Positions 33,674 to 40,855 of a stretch of 63,149 nt of DNA are shown here, piece by piece. Position numbers and translations under genes: made by a program. Below the pieces are notes generated by a model that had not been told where the DNA came from, ran no database searches, and was given only the letters and a program-made list of their open reading frames with translations. Position 1 is the first letter of the stretch; every line of letters begins with the position of its first letter. The DNA is from an uncultured Oscillospiraceae bacterium (GTDB taxonomy: Bacteria > Bacillota > Clostridia > Oscillospirales > Oscillospiraceae), in the NCBI GenBank assembly GCA_934597175.1, contig CAKTQR010000010.1, positions 1 to 63,149 of the forward strand. The letters run 5' to 3'.

Positions 33674-33705
33674 CTGTTGCAAATTCAACAGCAAAGGGCT
33701 ATAAC
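33674..33705 (+). promoter_or_regulatory. Promoter with overlapping inverted repeat before the ferredoxin gene
   Basis: TTGCAA (33677-33682) and TATAAC (33700-33705) are 17 bases apart. The inverted repeat CTGTTG (33674-33679) / CAACAG (33686-33691) covers the -35 element and could be an operator. Confidence 0.55.
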
Positions 33706-33749
33706 TTGTATTATATTATTGTTGCAAGCAATTTTGCGGAGGTTTTGGC

Positions 33750-34421
33750 ATGGTAAGAAGAATTATCGAGATAGACGAGGGCAAATGCAACGGCTGCGGC
33801 GCATGCGTCCACGCCTGCCACGAGGGTGCGATAGCGCTCGTCGACGGCAAGGCAAGGCTCATGCGTGACGACTATTGCGACGGCTTCGGCGACTGCCTGC
33901 CCAACTGCCCGACGGGGGCGATAAGCTTTGTCGAGCGTGAGGCGGCGGCATACGACGAGGCAGCGGTGAAGGCAAACATGGCGGCGAAGAAGACCGCCGG
34001 CTGCCCGGGCTCGATGCCCACCCGCATACAGGTCAAAAGGCCGGACACCGGCTACTGCCCCTCACAGCTGGCAAACTGGCCGGTGCAGATCCGCCTTGCG
34101 CCGATAATGGCGGAGTATTTCAGCGGCGCAGACCTTTTGGTTGCCGCCGACTGCTCGGCATATGCCTACGGCAATTTCCACCGTGACTTTATAAGCGGCA
34201 AGGTCGTACTCGTCGGCTGCCCGAAGCTCGACCCAGTCGATTACGCCGAAAAGCTCGGCGAGATTCTGGCGGCAAACGATGTAAAGTCCGTCACGCTCAC
34301 CCGCATGCAGGTGCCCTGCTGCGGCGGCCTTGAAATGGCGCTTAAGCGTGCGCTCGCCGCTTGCGGAAAGCGCATCCCGTTCAAGGTCGTGACCTTTTCA
34401 AATGACGGCAGAATACTTTAA
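33750..34421 (+). CDS. Ferredoxin-domain protein with unknown C-terminal domain
   Basis: 223 aa. Two [4Fe-4S] motifs at the N terminus: CNGCGACVHACHEG, and CDGFGDCLPNCPTG with an altered C-x4-C-x3-C spacing. The remaining 130 residues contain LVAADCSAYAYGNF, VVLVGCPKLD and a late CCGG, a layout seen in anaerobe proteins annotated only as 4Fe-4S binding. CPKLD and CCGG could bind a further centre. Partner enzyme unknown. GGAGG precedes the ATG. Confidence 0.85.
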   Translation: MVRRIIEIDEGKCNGCGACVHACHEGAIALVDGKARLMRDDYCDGFGDCLPNCPTGAISFVEREAAAYDEAAVKANMAAKKTAGCPGSMPTRIQVKRPDTGYCPSQLANWPVQIRLAPIMAEYFSGADLLVAADCSAYAYGNFHRDFISGKVVLVGCPKLDPVDYAEKLGEILAANDVKSVTLTRMQVPCCGGLEMALKRALAACGKRIPFKVVTFSNDGRIL

Positions 34422-34432
34422 AAGAATACTTT

Positions 34433-34463
34433 AAAAAAGGAGTGCATCGCACTCCTTTTTTTT
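34433..34463 (+). terminator. Terminator after the ferredoxin gene
   Basis: AAAAAAGGAGTGC, loop ATC, GCACTCC, eight T. Confidence 0.93.
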
Positions 34464-34475
34464 AAATCCAGTTTA

Positions 34476-34504
34476 TTGATTTGTACGAAAAAATGTGGTA
34501 AACT
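34476..34504 (+). promoter_or_regulatory. Promoter of the ATP-grasp gene
   Basis: TTGATT (34476-34481) and TAAACT (34499-34504), spacer 17. Confidence 0.5.
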
Positions 34505-34555
34505 GAGTAGGATAAGCAAAAGTACAACTACTAACTCTTAATGGAGGCCATGTCC

Positions 34556-36202
34556 GTGAAAGACACTATAAAAGATGCCATTTATAACAAGATGTTCGAG
34601 CTTCTCATGAAAAACCGCAAGGAGGATGTCGTCCGTGCAATAAACGCCGGTGCGACGGCGGAGAAAAGGGAGAAGCGTTCAAAGGAGCTGCTCAAGTGGT
34701 ACTTGGAAAAGGCGGGCGAGATGCAGCCGCTGACCGATGAGCAGCTTGCCGCAGTCAAGGAGACCTGGAAGGACATCTGGGACACCGGCGTCGTCAAGCC
34801 CGAGTGGGTGCAGATATACACCAACAAGACCGGCGAGTTTGACCCTACATATGTCGGAAGCGACCTCCACTATTACTATACCGAGTGGAACAAGATAGAC
34901 TTTGACTACCTCAGAGCGTTTCTTGATAAAAACTACATGGACATCGTCCTGCCCTGCATCAAGCACCCCGTGACCCTGATCCGCAAGGTCCACGGACTTT
35001 ATATGGATGCGGATTTCAATAAGATCACGCTTGAGGATGCCATAAACATTCTCGAAGAGAACAAAGACCCCGGCGCAGTCGTCAAGATCAGCCGCATGAG
35101 CTGCGGCGGTGCGGGCGTGCAGTTTATAGGCGTAAACTCCACCCGTGAGGACATGAAGAAGGCGCTGGAGACCGACCGTGACATGGCGGTGCAGCGGGTC
35201 ATGAAGCAGCACCCGGAGATGGCGAAGATGAACGCATCGTCTGTTAACACCGTCAGGATCATCTGCATGATGATAGACGGCGAGTCCGTTCCGCTTTCTG
35301 CCTGCGTCCGCATCGGCAACAGCGGCAGCAGAGTCGATAACTTCTCCAGCGGCGGCGTCGGCTGCGGCGTTCAGCCCGACGGCAGCCTGAACGAATACGG
35401 CTACACCCAGGTCGGCGTAAAGAGCAGCGTCCACACCAACGGCTTTGTGTTCAAGGAGGGCAAGGTCCCCAACTTCGACAAGGCGCTCGAAGCGGTCAAG
35501 CGCTGCCATTACAGAGTTCCGATGTTCGGCGTTGCCTCGTGGGACATCGCCATCGACGAGGACGGCGAGCCCACGCTCATTGAGTACAATGTCGGCGGCG
35601 CAGGCATCGACATTCACCAGTACAATAACGGTCCGCTCTACGGTCAGTACCGTGAGAAGGTCATCAGTGAGGTGTTCAAGAACTACTCCGTGCGCAGAGG
35701 CACGCTCGATTACAACTACGCCATCAAGCGTGACGGCGTGCGCATCACAAAGGGCGGCAGCGGCATGAGAGAGCTTACCATCCCCGCCGAGATCGAGGGC
35801 AAGAGGGTCACGGTCATCGACCGCAATGCCTTTAACGCAAATCAGCGCCTTAAAACGCTCACCGTTGAGGCCGACCTTAAGGAGATCGCATACTGCGCAT
35901 TTTATAGGAGCAGAGCTCTTTCGCAGGTCACATTCAAGGGCGGTGTTGAGGTGTTCGGCCGCTCGTGCTTTAACGGCTGCGGTGAGCTGACAAGCATTAA
36001 GCTTCCCGAGGGCACGAAGAAGATATGCACCATGGCATTCAGAAACTGCAAGAAGCTTGCGAATATAGTCATCCCCGCATCGGTGGAGACCATCGAGGAT
36101 GATGTGTTCATCGAAAGCCCCAATGTCGTTGTTTACTGCAAGAAAGACAGCGCAGCGCACAAGTACGCAGTCGCAAATAAACTCAAATTCCAGCTGTCAT
36201 AA
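34556..36202 (+). CDS. ATP-grasp protein fused to BspA-type leucine-rich repeats
   Basis: 548 aa from GTG at 34556, which has GGAGG 8 bases before it; the in-frame ATGs at 34541 and 34550 overlap or abut that site. Residues about 60-380 match the sugar-transfer-associated ATP-grasp domain (KISRMSCGGAGVQFIGVNS, VNTVRIICM, DIAIDEDGEPTLIEYNVGG). Residues about 390-548 are LRR_5/BspA repeats (RVTVIDRNAFNANQRL, then CSF/CAF-type turns). No signal peptide. ATP-grasp enzymes join a carboxylate to a nucleophile or phosphorylate it; the substrate here is unknown. It stands alone, without glycosyltransferase neighbours. Confidence 0.85.
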   Translation: MKDTIKDAIYNKMFELLMKNRKEDVVRAINAGATAEKREKRSKELLKWYLEKAGEMQPLTDEQLAAVKETWKDIWDTGVVKPEWVQIYTNKTGEFDPTYVGSDLHYYYTEWNKIDFDYLRAFLDKNYMDIVLPCIKHPVTLIRKVHGLYMDADFNKITLEDAINILEENKDPGAVVKISRMSCGGAGVQFIGVNSTREDMKKALETDRDMAVQRVMKQHPEMAKMNASSVNTVRIICMMIDGESVPLSACVRIGNSGSRVDNFSSGGVGCGVQPDGSLNEYGYTQVGVKSSVHTNGFVFKEGKVPNFDKALEAVKRCHYRVPMFGVASWDIAIDEDGEPTLIEYNVGGAGIDIHQYNNGPLYGQYREKVISEVFKNYSVRRGTLDYNYAIKRDGVRITKGGSGMRELTIPAEIEGKRVTVIDRNAFNANQRLKTLTVEADLKEIAYCAFYRSRALSQVTFKGGVEVFGRSCFNGCGELTSIKLPEGTKKICTMAFRNCKKLANIVIPASVETIEDDVFIESPNVVVYCKKDSAAHKYAVANKLKFQLS

Positions 36203-36213
36203 GCTATCATAAG

Positions 36214-36242
36214 AAAAATCGGAGTCGCAAGACTCCGATTTT
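36214..36242 (+). terminator. Terminator after the ATP-grasp gene
   Basis: AAAAATCGGAGTC, loop GCAA, GACTCCGATTTT. Confidence 0.92.
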
Positions 36243-36251
36243 CTATAAATG

Positions 36252-36283
36252 TAAAAAGGAAGCGGCGTGGGAGAGCCGCTTCC
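36252..36283 (-). terminator. Probable terminator of the oleate hydratase operon
   Basis: On the minus strand GGAAGCGGC, an 8-base loop, GCCGCTTCC, then TTTTTAC. It lies about 320 bases past the oleate hydratase stop, so that transcript would carry repeat copy B in antisense. Confidence 0.7.
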
Positions 36284-36328
36284 TAAACCTCCGCTTTTTA
36301 TACAAAAACCGGGGGCAACACTGATTTT

Positions 36329-36593
36329 TTAGCTGGCGGTAGCCGAACACAAGTCGGTTTTGACGGGCAGCTTTCCGCCCATGCTTCGCTAAATCCCTAG
36401 CCCATATATGTCCATTATGGCCGTCGGGCTTTATCTTTGCCTGAACGAAAATCTGCTCCGTCAAAACTGCTAGGCATCTGTCAGTGAGCTGTTCGGCAGA
36501 GTATCAGCCACTTTTATGGTCTTTATGGTAAGCTGGCAAAAGCGCTGTTCGGACACACTGACAGACGACAGGTGTTCAGCTCCCGCCAGCTTA
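36329..36593. repeat. Folded dispersed repeat, copy B (265 bp)
   Basis: The ends pair: TTAGCTGGCGG with CCCGCCAGCTTA, continued by GAACAC with GTGTTC. Domain 1 (36357-36467) is nearly identical to copy A. Domain 2 is closed by TCTGTCAGTG 36477-36486 with CACTGACAGA 36556-36565. Compared with copy A, the G-C pair in this stem has become A-T on both sides. The loop of domain 2 is unrelated in sequence and longer (69 against 54 bases). It fills most of the 400-base space between the ATP-grasp and oleate hydratase genes. Confidence 0.85.
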
Positions 36594-36605
36594 GGGGTGC
36601 TTCTT

Positions 36606-38381
36606 TTATACTATGCCGTATTTTTTGAGGAGGTCGACGACGACATTGTTCGTCAGAGGCTCTTTCAGCAGGCCGAGCAGCGGCATGATGCTGGGCAGCA
36701 GGAACTCGGCAGGCTTCTTGCCGTCGAGCAGCTTGCTCGTTGCGTACAGCAGGTCACGCACATCGTACACAGAGCCCCAGACCTCGGGAACGCCGCGGTC
36801 GACATTGCACAGCGTGTAGACCGCTTCCATGCCGGTGCGGATGGAGTATTCGGTGGTGAACACGGTGTCACGAGGCGTATCGGCGAACTGGCCGACGAAT
36901 GCGAGGTTGACAGAGCCGTCGGGAACTACCTTGGGACGGTCGCCCTCTGCTCTGGGCATGAAGAAGGTGGTGACATACGGCATCATGCACGGAGTGGTGT
37001 TGCACTCGTTGGTCGCAAGATCCATGATCTGATCCTCGGGGATGCCGATGTGGTACAGCCACTCGGCTGCAAGCTCGATGCCGGTGCACTGGTACATGGG
37101 CTTTTTGATGAAGTCGCCTTCGTCCTCCCAGCAGTTGAGGCCGTAGACCCAGATGAGGCAATGATCATCGGGCTGCTCCTGGAACTGACCCTGACGGTTG
37201 ATCGTCCAGCTGACGAGCCAGCTCGAGTCACGGCAGGTAACGATACCGCCGGTGACGACCTTGCCGGACAGGGGATCACGCTTGCAGATCTTCTGGATAG
37301 CGTCGAGGATCTGCTTGTTTGCGGTGTCGACCGTCCAGGACTCCCAGGAGGTCTCCTTGATGCCTGCGAAGAATTTCTCGGGACGGCCAAATGCCGGGTC
37401 CTGAGCGGCGATCTTCTTCCACATCTCGATGGACGGGCCTTCGCCGTTTTTGATGGTGACGACGGGGGCGTGGGTGTTGTCGCCGTATGCCGAGGCGTCG
37501 CCCTGGCAGCCGTTTGTGCAGATGACGAGGTCGTTTTCGGTGAGGTCGATGACCTTCTCAACGCCGCCCTGCGTGTACTCTATCTTCTTTGCGACCTTCT
37601 TCTCGGGGGTGCAGTCGCAGACGATGTTGGTAACGGTGGTATCGTAAAGGATCTTGCCGCCGTGATCGGTGATGTACTTGCACATGGGCAGGATCATGGA
37701 TTCATACTGGTTGTAGCGGGTGAAGCGCAGTGCGCTCAGGTCGGGCAGACCGTCGATGTGGTGGATGTAGCGCTGCAGGTACAGCTTCATCTCGAGAGCC
37801 GAGTGCCATTTTTCAAAGGCGAACATCGTCTGCCAATATGTCCAGAAGTTCGTTGCATAGAACTCGTCGTCGAACACATCGTCGATCTTCTTATCCTCAA
37901 GGGACTTGTTTGTCGCCATGAACAGCTTCAGCAGCTGGGTGGCAGCGCCGGGGGTAAGACCGTACTTTCTGTCGGTGTGCGCATCCTGGCCCTGCTTTTC
38001 GGTAACACGGCACAGAGAGAAGTTCGGGTCTTCCTTGTTCAGGTGGTAGTATTCCGAGAACACGGTCTCGCCGGGATTTACGATGGAGGGGATGGACTTG
38101 AAAAGATCCCACATACACTCGAAGTGGTTATCCATCTCACGACCGCCTCGCATTATGAAGCCCTTGGTCGCATCATAAATGCCGTCGCATGAGCCGCCTG
38201 CAAGGGGAAGATGCTCAAACAGAGTGATGTGCTCGCCGGGCATCTGTGCGTCACGGATGAGGAAGCAGGCCGCCGCAAGACCTGCAAGACCCGTGCCTAC
38301 TATGTATGCCGATTTCTCGTCGATACCTTCGGGCTTTTTCGGGGTAGCAAAAGCTTCATAGTTGCCGCTGCTGTAATACAT
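36606..38381 (-). CDS. ohyA: Oleate hydratase (MCRA family, FAD-binding)
   Basis: 591 aa, the usual length. It adds water to the cis-9 double bond of oleate to give 10-hydroxystearate, a detoxifying reaction known from gut bacteria. The dinucleotide-binding motif IVGTGLAGLAAACFLIRD is near the N terminus, followed by LAGGSCDGIYD and MRGGREMDNHFECMWDL, all MCRA hallmarks. It follows the small ferredoxin gene by 35 bases on the same strand, with a hairpin between. The cofactor FAD must be reduced for activity, so a ferredoxin neighbour is meaningful. Confidence 0.93.
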   Translation of the reverse strand: MYYSSGNYEAFATPKKPEGIDEKSAYIVGTGLAGLAAACFLIRDAQMPGEHITLFEHLPLAGGSCDGIYDATKGFIMRGGREMDNHFECMWDLFKSIPSIVNPGETVFSEYYHLNKEDPNFSLCRVTEKQGQDAHTDRKYGLTPGAATQLLKLFMATNKSLEDKKIDDVFDDEFYATNFWTYWQTMFAFEKWHSALEMKLYLQRYIHHIDGLPDLSALRFTRYNQYESMILPMCKYITDHGGKILYDTTVTNIVCDCTPEKKVAKKIEYTQGGVEKVIDLTENDLVICTNGCQGDASAYGDNTHAPVVTIKNGEGPSIEMWKKIAAQDPAFGRPEKFFAGIKETSWESWTVDTANKQILDAIQKICKRDPLSGKVVTGGIVTCRDSSWLVSWTINRQGQFQEQPDDHCLIWVYGLNCWEDEGDFIKKPMYQCTGIELAAEWLYHIGIPEDQIMDLATNECNTTPCMMPYVTTFFMPRAEGDRPKVVPDGSVNLAFVGQFADTPRDTVFTTEYSIRTGMEAVYTLCNVDRGVPEVWGSVYDVRDLLYATSKLLDGKKPAEFLLPSIMPLLGLLKEPLTNNVVVDLLKKYGIV

Positions 38382-38410
38382 TGTGATTCCTCCTAAAATT
38401 TTATTTTTGT

Positions 38411-38426
38411 CTGCACTTAGGTGCAG
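38411..38426. promoter_or_regulatory. Palindrome at the ferredoxin stop, before oleate hydratase
   Basis: CTGCAC, TTAG, GTGCAG: perfect 6-bp arms. It contains the ferredoxin stop codon and lies 30 bases before the oleate hydratase ATG. Could be an RNA hairpin tuning the two genes, or an operator. Confidence 0.4.
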
Positions 38427-38605
38427 TAAGTCACACGCTTATCGATGGCTCTGATCGGGCAGGCAAGATAGCATACGCCGCAGCGGATGCATTTATTCTG
38501 GTCGATCACCAACGGCTTTTTCTCAGCGTCGATGCAGTCTGCGGGGCATCTGGAGTGACATCCTCCGCAGCCGACACATCTTTGGCTTATAAAGTAGGTT
38601 TCCAC
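38417..38605 (-). CDS. Small 2[4Fe-4S] ferredoxin
   Basis: 62 aa. Two C-x2-C-x2-C-x3-C motifs: CVGCGGCHSRCP and CIRCGVCYLACP. It begins with GTG at 38605, with GGAAGGA upstream; no ATG is available. It lies between the Crp/Fnr-type regulator and oleate hydratase on the same strand. By inference it supplies electrons to keep the hydratase FAD reduced. Confidence 0.85.
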   Translation of the reverse strand: METYFISQRCVGCGGCHSRCPADCIDAEKKPLVIDQNKCIRCGVCYLACPIRAIDKRVTYCT

Positions 38606-38632
38606 AGTGTTGTCCTTCCGGTATCGTATCCG

Positions 38633-38662
38633 CTGCGGCGGCAGCTCCCACAGCCGCCGCAG
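38633..38662 (-). other. Strong hairpin between the Crp/Fnr and ferredoxin genes
   Basis: CTGCGGCGGC and GCCGCCGCAG form a perfect 10-bp stem around a 10-base loop. No T run follows on the minus strand, so it is more likely an intercistronic RNA stem affecting processing or stability than a terminator. Confidence 0.6.
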
Positions 38663-38700
38663 TGGATTGGGGGGATCGATGATCTCTGTTTAATATTTTT

Positions 38701-39378
38701 CTATTTTTCTCGGCAGCTTGCGATGCTCTCAAGTCCGTTCCTGTCAAGAATGTATATTTTGCCCCGGCCGGTGCGTATAAGCCCCATGTCACGCAGGTGG
38801 TCAAGCTCACGGCTCACGACGACCCTTGTCGTACCGAGATTGTTCGCTATCTGCTCATGCGTCACGAGCACCGTTCCGCTGTAGCCGCCCAGCGCATCCT
38901 GTATGGCGAGCTCACGGCAGATGCAGCTGCGCACGCTGTTGAAGATGCAGTAGTAGATGTTGTTTAGGATGGCCTGAGCGGTCTTTGCGCAGGTCTCGTA
39001 GACGAACTTTGCAAACAGCGGCTCGTCATACGCAACCGGCGCCATATCCGACCGCTGCAGGTAGGCAAGCTGCGTGCTCTCGAGCGCCTGAAGCGAGGGG
39101 ACAACATCCGTGTCTCGGGCGCTGTCGACCGTCATGATACTGAACGCATCGCCCTCATTCAGGTGAAACAGCGTTGCCTCACGGCCGCCGTCGGAGGCAA
39201 GATACACCCTCAGCTCACCGCCGAGGACAAAAATTATCCCGTCCTTTTTGACTGTTTTGAAGATGACATTTTCCCTACGCCGATAGCTGCGGAAGATGGT
39301 GTTATCCTCAAGCTGTTTTCGGTGCTTTTCGCTCAGATCGTCCCAGAACGAAATGCACTCGGCAATAGTGTGCCTCAT
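38701..39378 (-). CDS. Crp/Fnr-family transcriptional regulator
   Basis: 225 aa from the ATG at 39378 (GGAG upstream); an in-frame start at 39408 is less likely. N-terminal cyclic-nucleotide-type barrel with VLGGELRVYLASDGGREATLF. C-terminal winged helix with LVTHEQIANNLGTTRVVVSR as the DNA-binding helix. Cysteines occur as CIFNSVRSCIC in the dimer-helix area, not in the classical Fnr N-terminal pattern, so oxygen sensing is not assured. It heads the ferredoxin-oleate hydratase genes and probably controls them. Confidence 0.88.
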   Translation of the reverse strand: MRHTIAECISFWDDLSEKHRKQLEDNTIFRSYRRRENVIFKTVKKDGIIFVLGGELRVYLASDGGREATLFHLNEGDAFSIMTVDSARDTDVVPSLQALESTQLAYLQRSDMAPVAYDEPLFAKFVYETCAKTAQAILNNIYYCIFNSVRSCICRELAIQDALGGYSGTVLVTHEQIANNLGTTRVVVSRELDHLRDMGLIRTGRGKIYILDRNGLESIASCREK

Positions 39379-39716
39379 ATTATCACTCCACCAAATTTTT
39401 TCTCCCACGAGCCGATTTTAAGCGGCTCAAAAACATTTGTGCGGAAAGCTTTTTTGCTTGTCTAAAGATTATCAAATTTTTAAAACATTTCTGCACCTTT
39501 TGTTACTTAACTCCCGGTATATCTTGTCACATTTTAAATTTTGTTTAAATTCAATAATTGACGCTGTTTAAATTTATGTATTATGCAGTATAGTCTATCA
39601 CAAGTCCATTTTAGAAAAACTAAAAAAAGTGTAATATCCGCCCAAATTCGCCGTCTTTATGTGTGAAGGCGCAAAAAGCGCATCGGTAACACATTAATAG
39701 AAAGGAGAATTACACA
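39379..39716. other. 338-base AT-rich intergenic region
   Basis: It separates the Crp/Fnr gene from the 33-aa ORF and is unusually AT-rich for this genome. TGTTTAAATT occurs twice (39542-39551 and 39565-39574), 23 bases apart, close to two helix turns. TATAGT at 39589-39594 is a possible -10 for the plus strand but has no clear -35, which fits an activator-dependent promoter. No gene is visible. Confidence 0.5.
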
Positions 39717-39818
39717 ATGGGTGAGATTTATAAATTAATCAAGAAGATCATCATGGACAACGAGCCCAACGCAGACGACGAGTTCTTCTGGCTCGACAAG
39801 TTCTTTGGCAACCTCTAA
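39717..39818 (+). CDS. Isolated 33-aa ORF with strong ribosome binding site
   Basis: ATG at 39717 follows AAAGGAG by 9 bases, and a dedicated terminator starts 17 bases after the stop. The product starts MGEIYKLIKKIIMDNEPN and ends FFWLDKFFGNL, a basic amphipathic front half and an acidic/aromatic end. No signal peptide. It is too short for automatic calling, but its ribosome binding site and terminator argue that it is expressed. Similar in look to small membrane-surface peptides; no family recognised. Confidence 0.65.
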   Translation: MGEIYKLIKKIIMDNEPNADDEFFWLDKFFGNL

Positions 39819-39834
39819 TTAAATAGCGTTTAAG

Positions 39835-39868
39835 AAATCCCCGAAGCGCTGCTTCGGGGATCTTTTTT
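39835..39868. terminator. Terminator after the 33-aa ORF
   Basis: ATCCCCGAAGC, loop GCT, GCTTCGGGGAT, C, six T. It also overlaps the end of the convergent phosphodiesterase gene. Confidence 0.92.
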
Positions 39869-40712
39869 ATATCCTGCGATATTTTTTGTATTTGAGCTTG
39901 GGCTTGTAAAACTCGAATATGACGGCGTCGTAGAACTTCTCGTTCACCCAGTCGTGCGATGTCCAGGCGACCTTCATTGCGCCCAGCGCCTCGCACAGCT
40001 TCACCGTGAAGGGCTTCGGCGTAATTTTATATGCGATAAACTGCGGGCGGGCAAGGAAGTTCAAAAGGCAGTTGCCGAGAATGACCGCCGTTATCGGGCC
40101 GACCTCGCCGTTATAATCCTTCGGCGGGTTTGCGAGCTGGCCTCTGATGACCTCGGGGGCATTTTTCTTGAACCAGCGGACGATGAAGGGGTTGAAGCTC
40201 TCAATGCAGTATTCGCCCGAGTATTTGCTCAGCAGAGCATAGGTCTTTTCGCAAAGCTCCTTGTTGCGCTTGCCGTTTTTGAGCTCAACAATGAGCGGGC
40301 CTCTGCCTCTGACGGTTTTCAAAACCTCCGAAAACAGGGGGATAGTCTGCGTCGTTCCGCAAAGGCTCAGCTGGCTGAGCTCATCATATGTCTTTTCGTC
40401 GACCCTCGAATCGACGCCGCAAACACGGTCCAGCGTATCGTCATGGAACACGACGACCTGGCCGTCCTTTGAAAGCTGAACATCCAGCTCCATGCCGTAG
40501 CCGTAGGCGGAAGCTCTTTCAAAAGCGGCGAGCGAATTTTCGGGGATGGTCTTATCCTTTTTGTGCAGACCTCGGTGGGCAAAGTTTTTGTACATAAACG
40601 GCTGCTTATCCTTCTTGTGGGCTCTGCCGGGAGCAACGAGGAACACAAGTCCTCCGAGCGCTGCCAGACCGGCTAACGAGGCTTCCAGAAGAAGCTTTTC
40701 GTGGGTTTTCAT
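39867..40712 (-). CDS. Glycerophosphodiester phosphodiesterase, membrane-anchored
   Basis: 281 aa from the ATG at 40712, with GGAGG eight bases upstream. One hydrophobic span at residues about 10-28. The catalytic domain begins FAHRGLHKKDKTIPENS and contains MELDVQLSKDGQVVVFHDDT, the GDPD His-Arg, Glu-Asn, Glu-x-Asp and His signatures. It releases glycerol 3-phosphate from deacylated phospholipids or teichoic-acid glycerol phosphate, outside the membrane if the anchor is as drawn. It is monocistronic. Confidence 0.9.
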   Translation of the reverse strand: MKTHEKLLLEASLAGLAALGGLVFLVAPGRAHKKDKQPFMYKNFAHRGLHKKDKTIPENSLAAFERASAYGYGMELDVQLSKDGQVVVFHDDTLDRVCGVDSRVDEKTYDELSQLSLCGTTQTIPLFSEVLKTVRGRGPLIVELKNGKRNKELCEKTYALLSKYSGEYCIESFNPFIVRWFKKNAPEVIRGQLANPPKDYNGEVGPITAVILGNCLLNFLARPQFIAYKITPKPFTVKLCEALGAMKVAWTSHDWVNEKFYDAVIFEFYKPKLKYKKYRRI

Positions 40713-40748
40713 TGTGCGCACCTCCGTAATTTTTGATCGTTTACCCTA

Positions 40749-40778
40749 TTCTACACCAATATGGCGGTTAAGGTCAAA
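40749..40778 (-). promoter_or_regulatory. Promoter of the phosphodiesterase gene
   Basis: On the minus strand TTGACC (40773-40778) and TAGAAT (40749-40754), spacer 18. Confidence 0.6.
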
Positions 40779-40796
40779 CATTTATGGAAAAATAAT

Positions 40797-40826
40797 TGTT
40801 GTGGAAATGTCAATTTTGTTATAAAA
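40797..40826 (+). promoter_or_regulatory. Promoter of the transporter operon
   Basis: TTGTTG (40797-40802) and TATAAA (40821-40826), spacer 18. It diverges from the phosphodiesterase promoter. Confidence 0.55.
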
Positions 40827-40855
40827 TGCTCAGTACAATATATCGGAGGTTTGAT

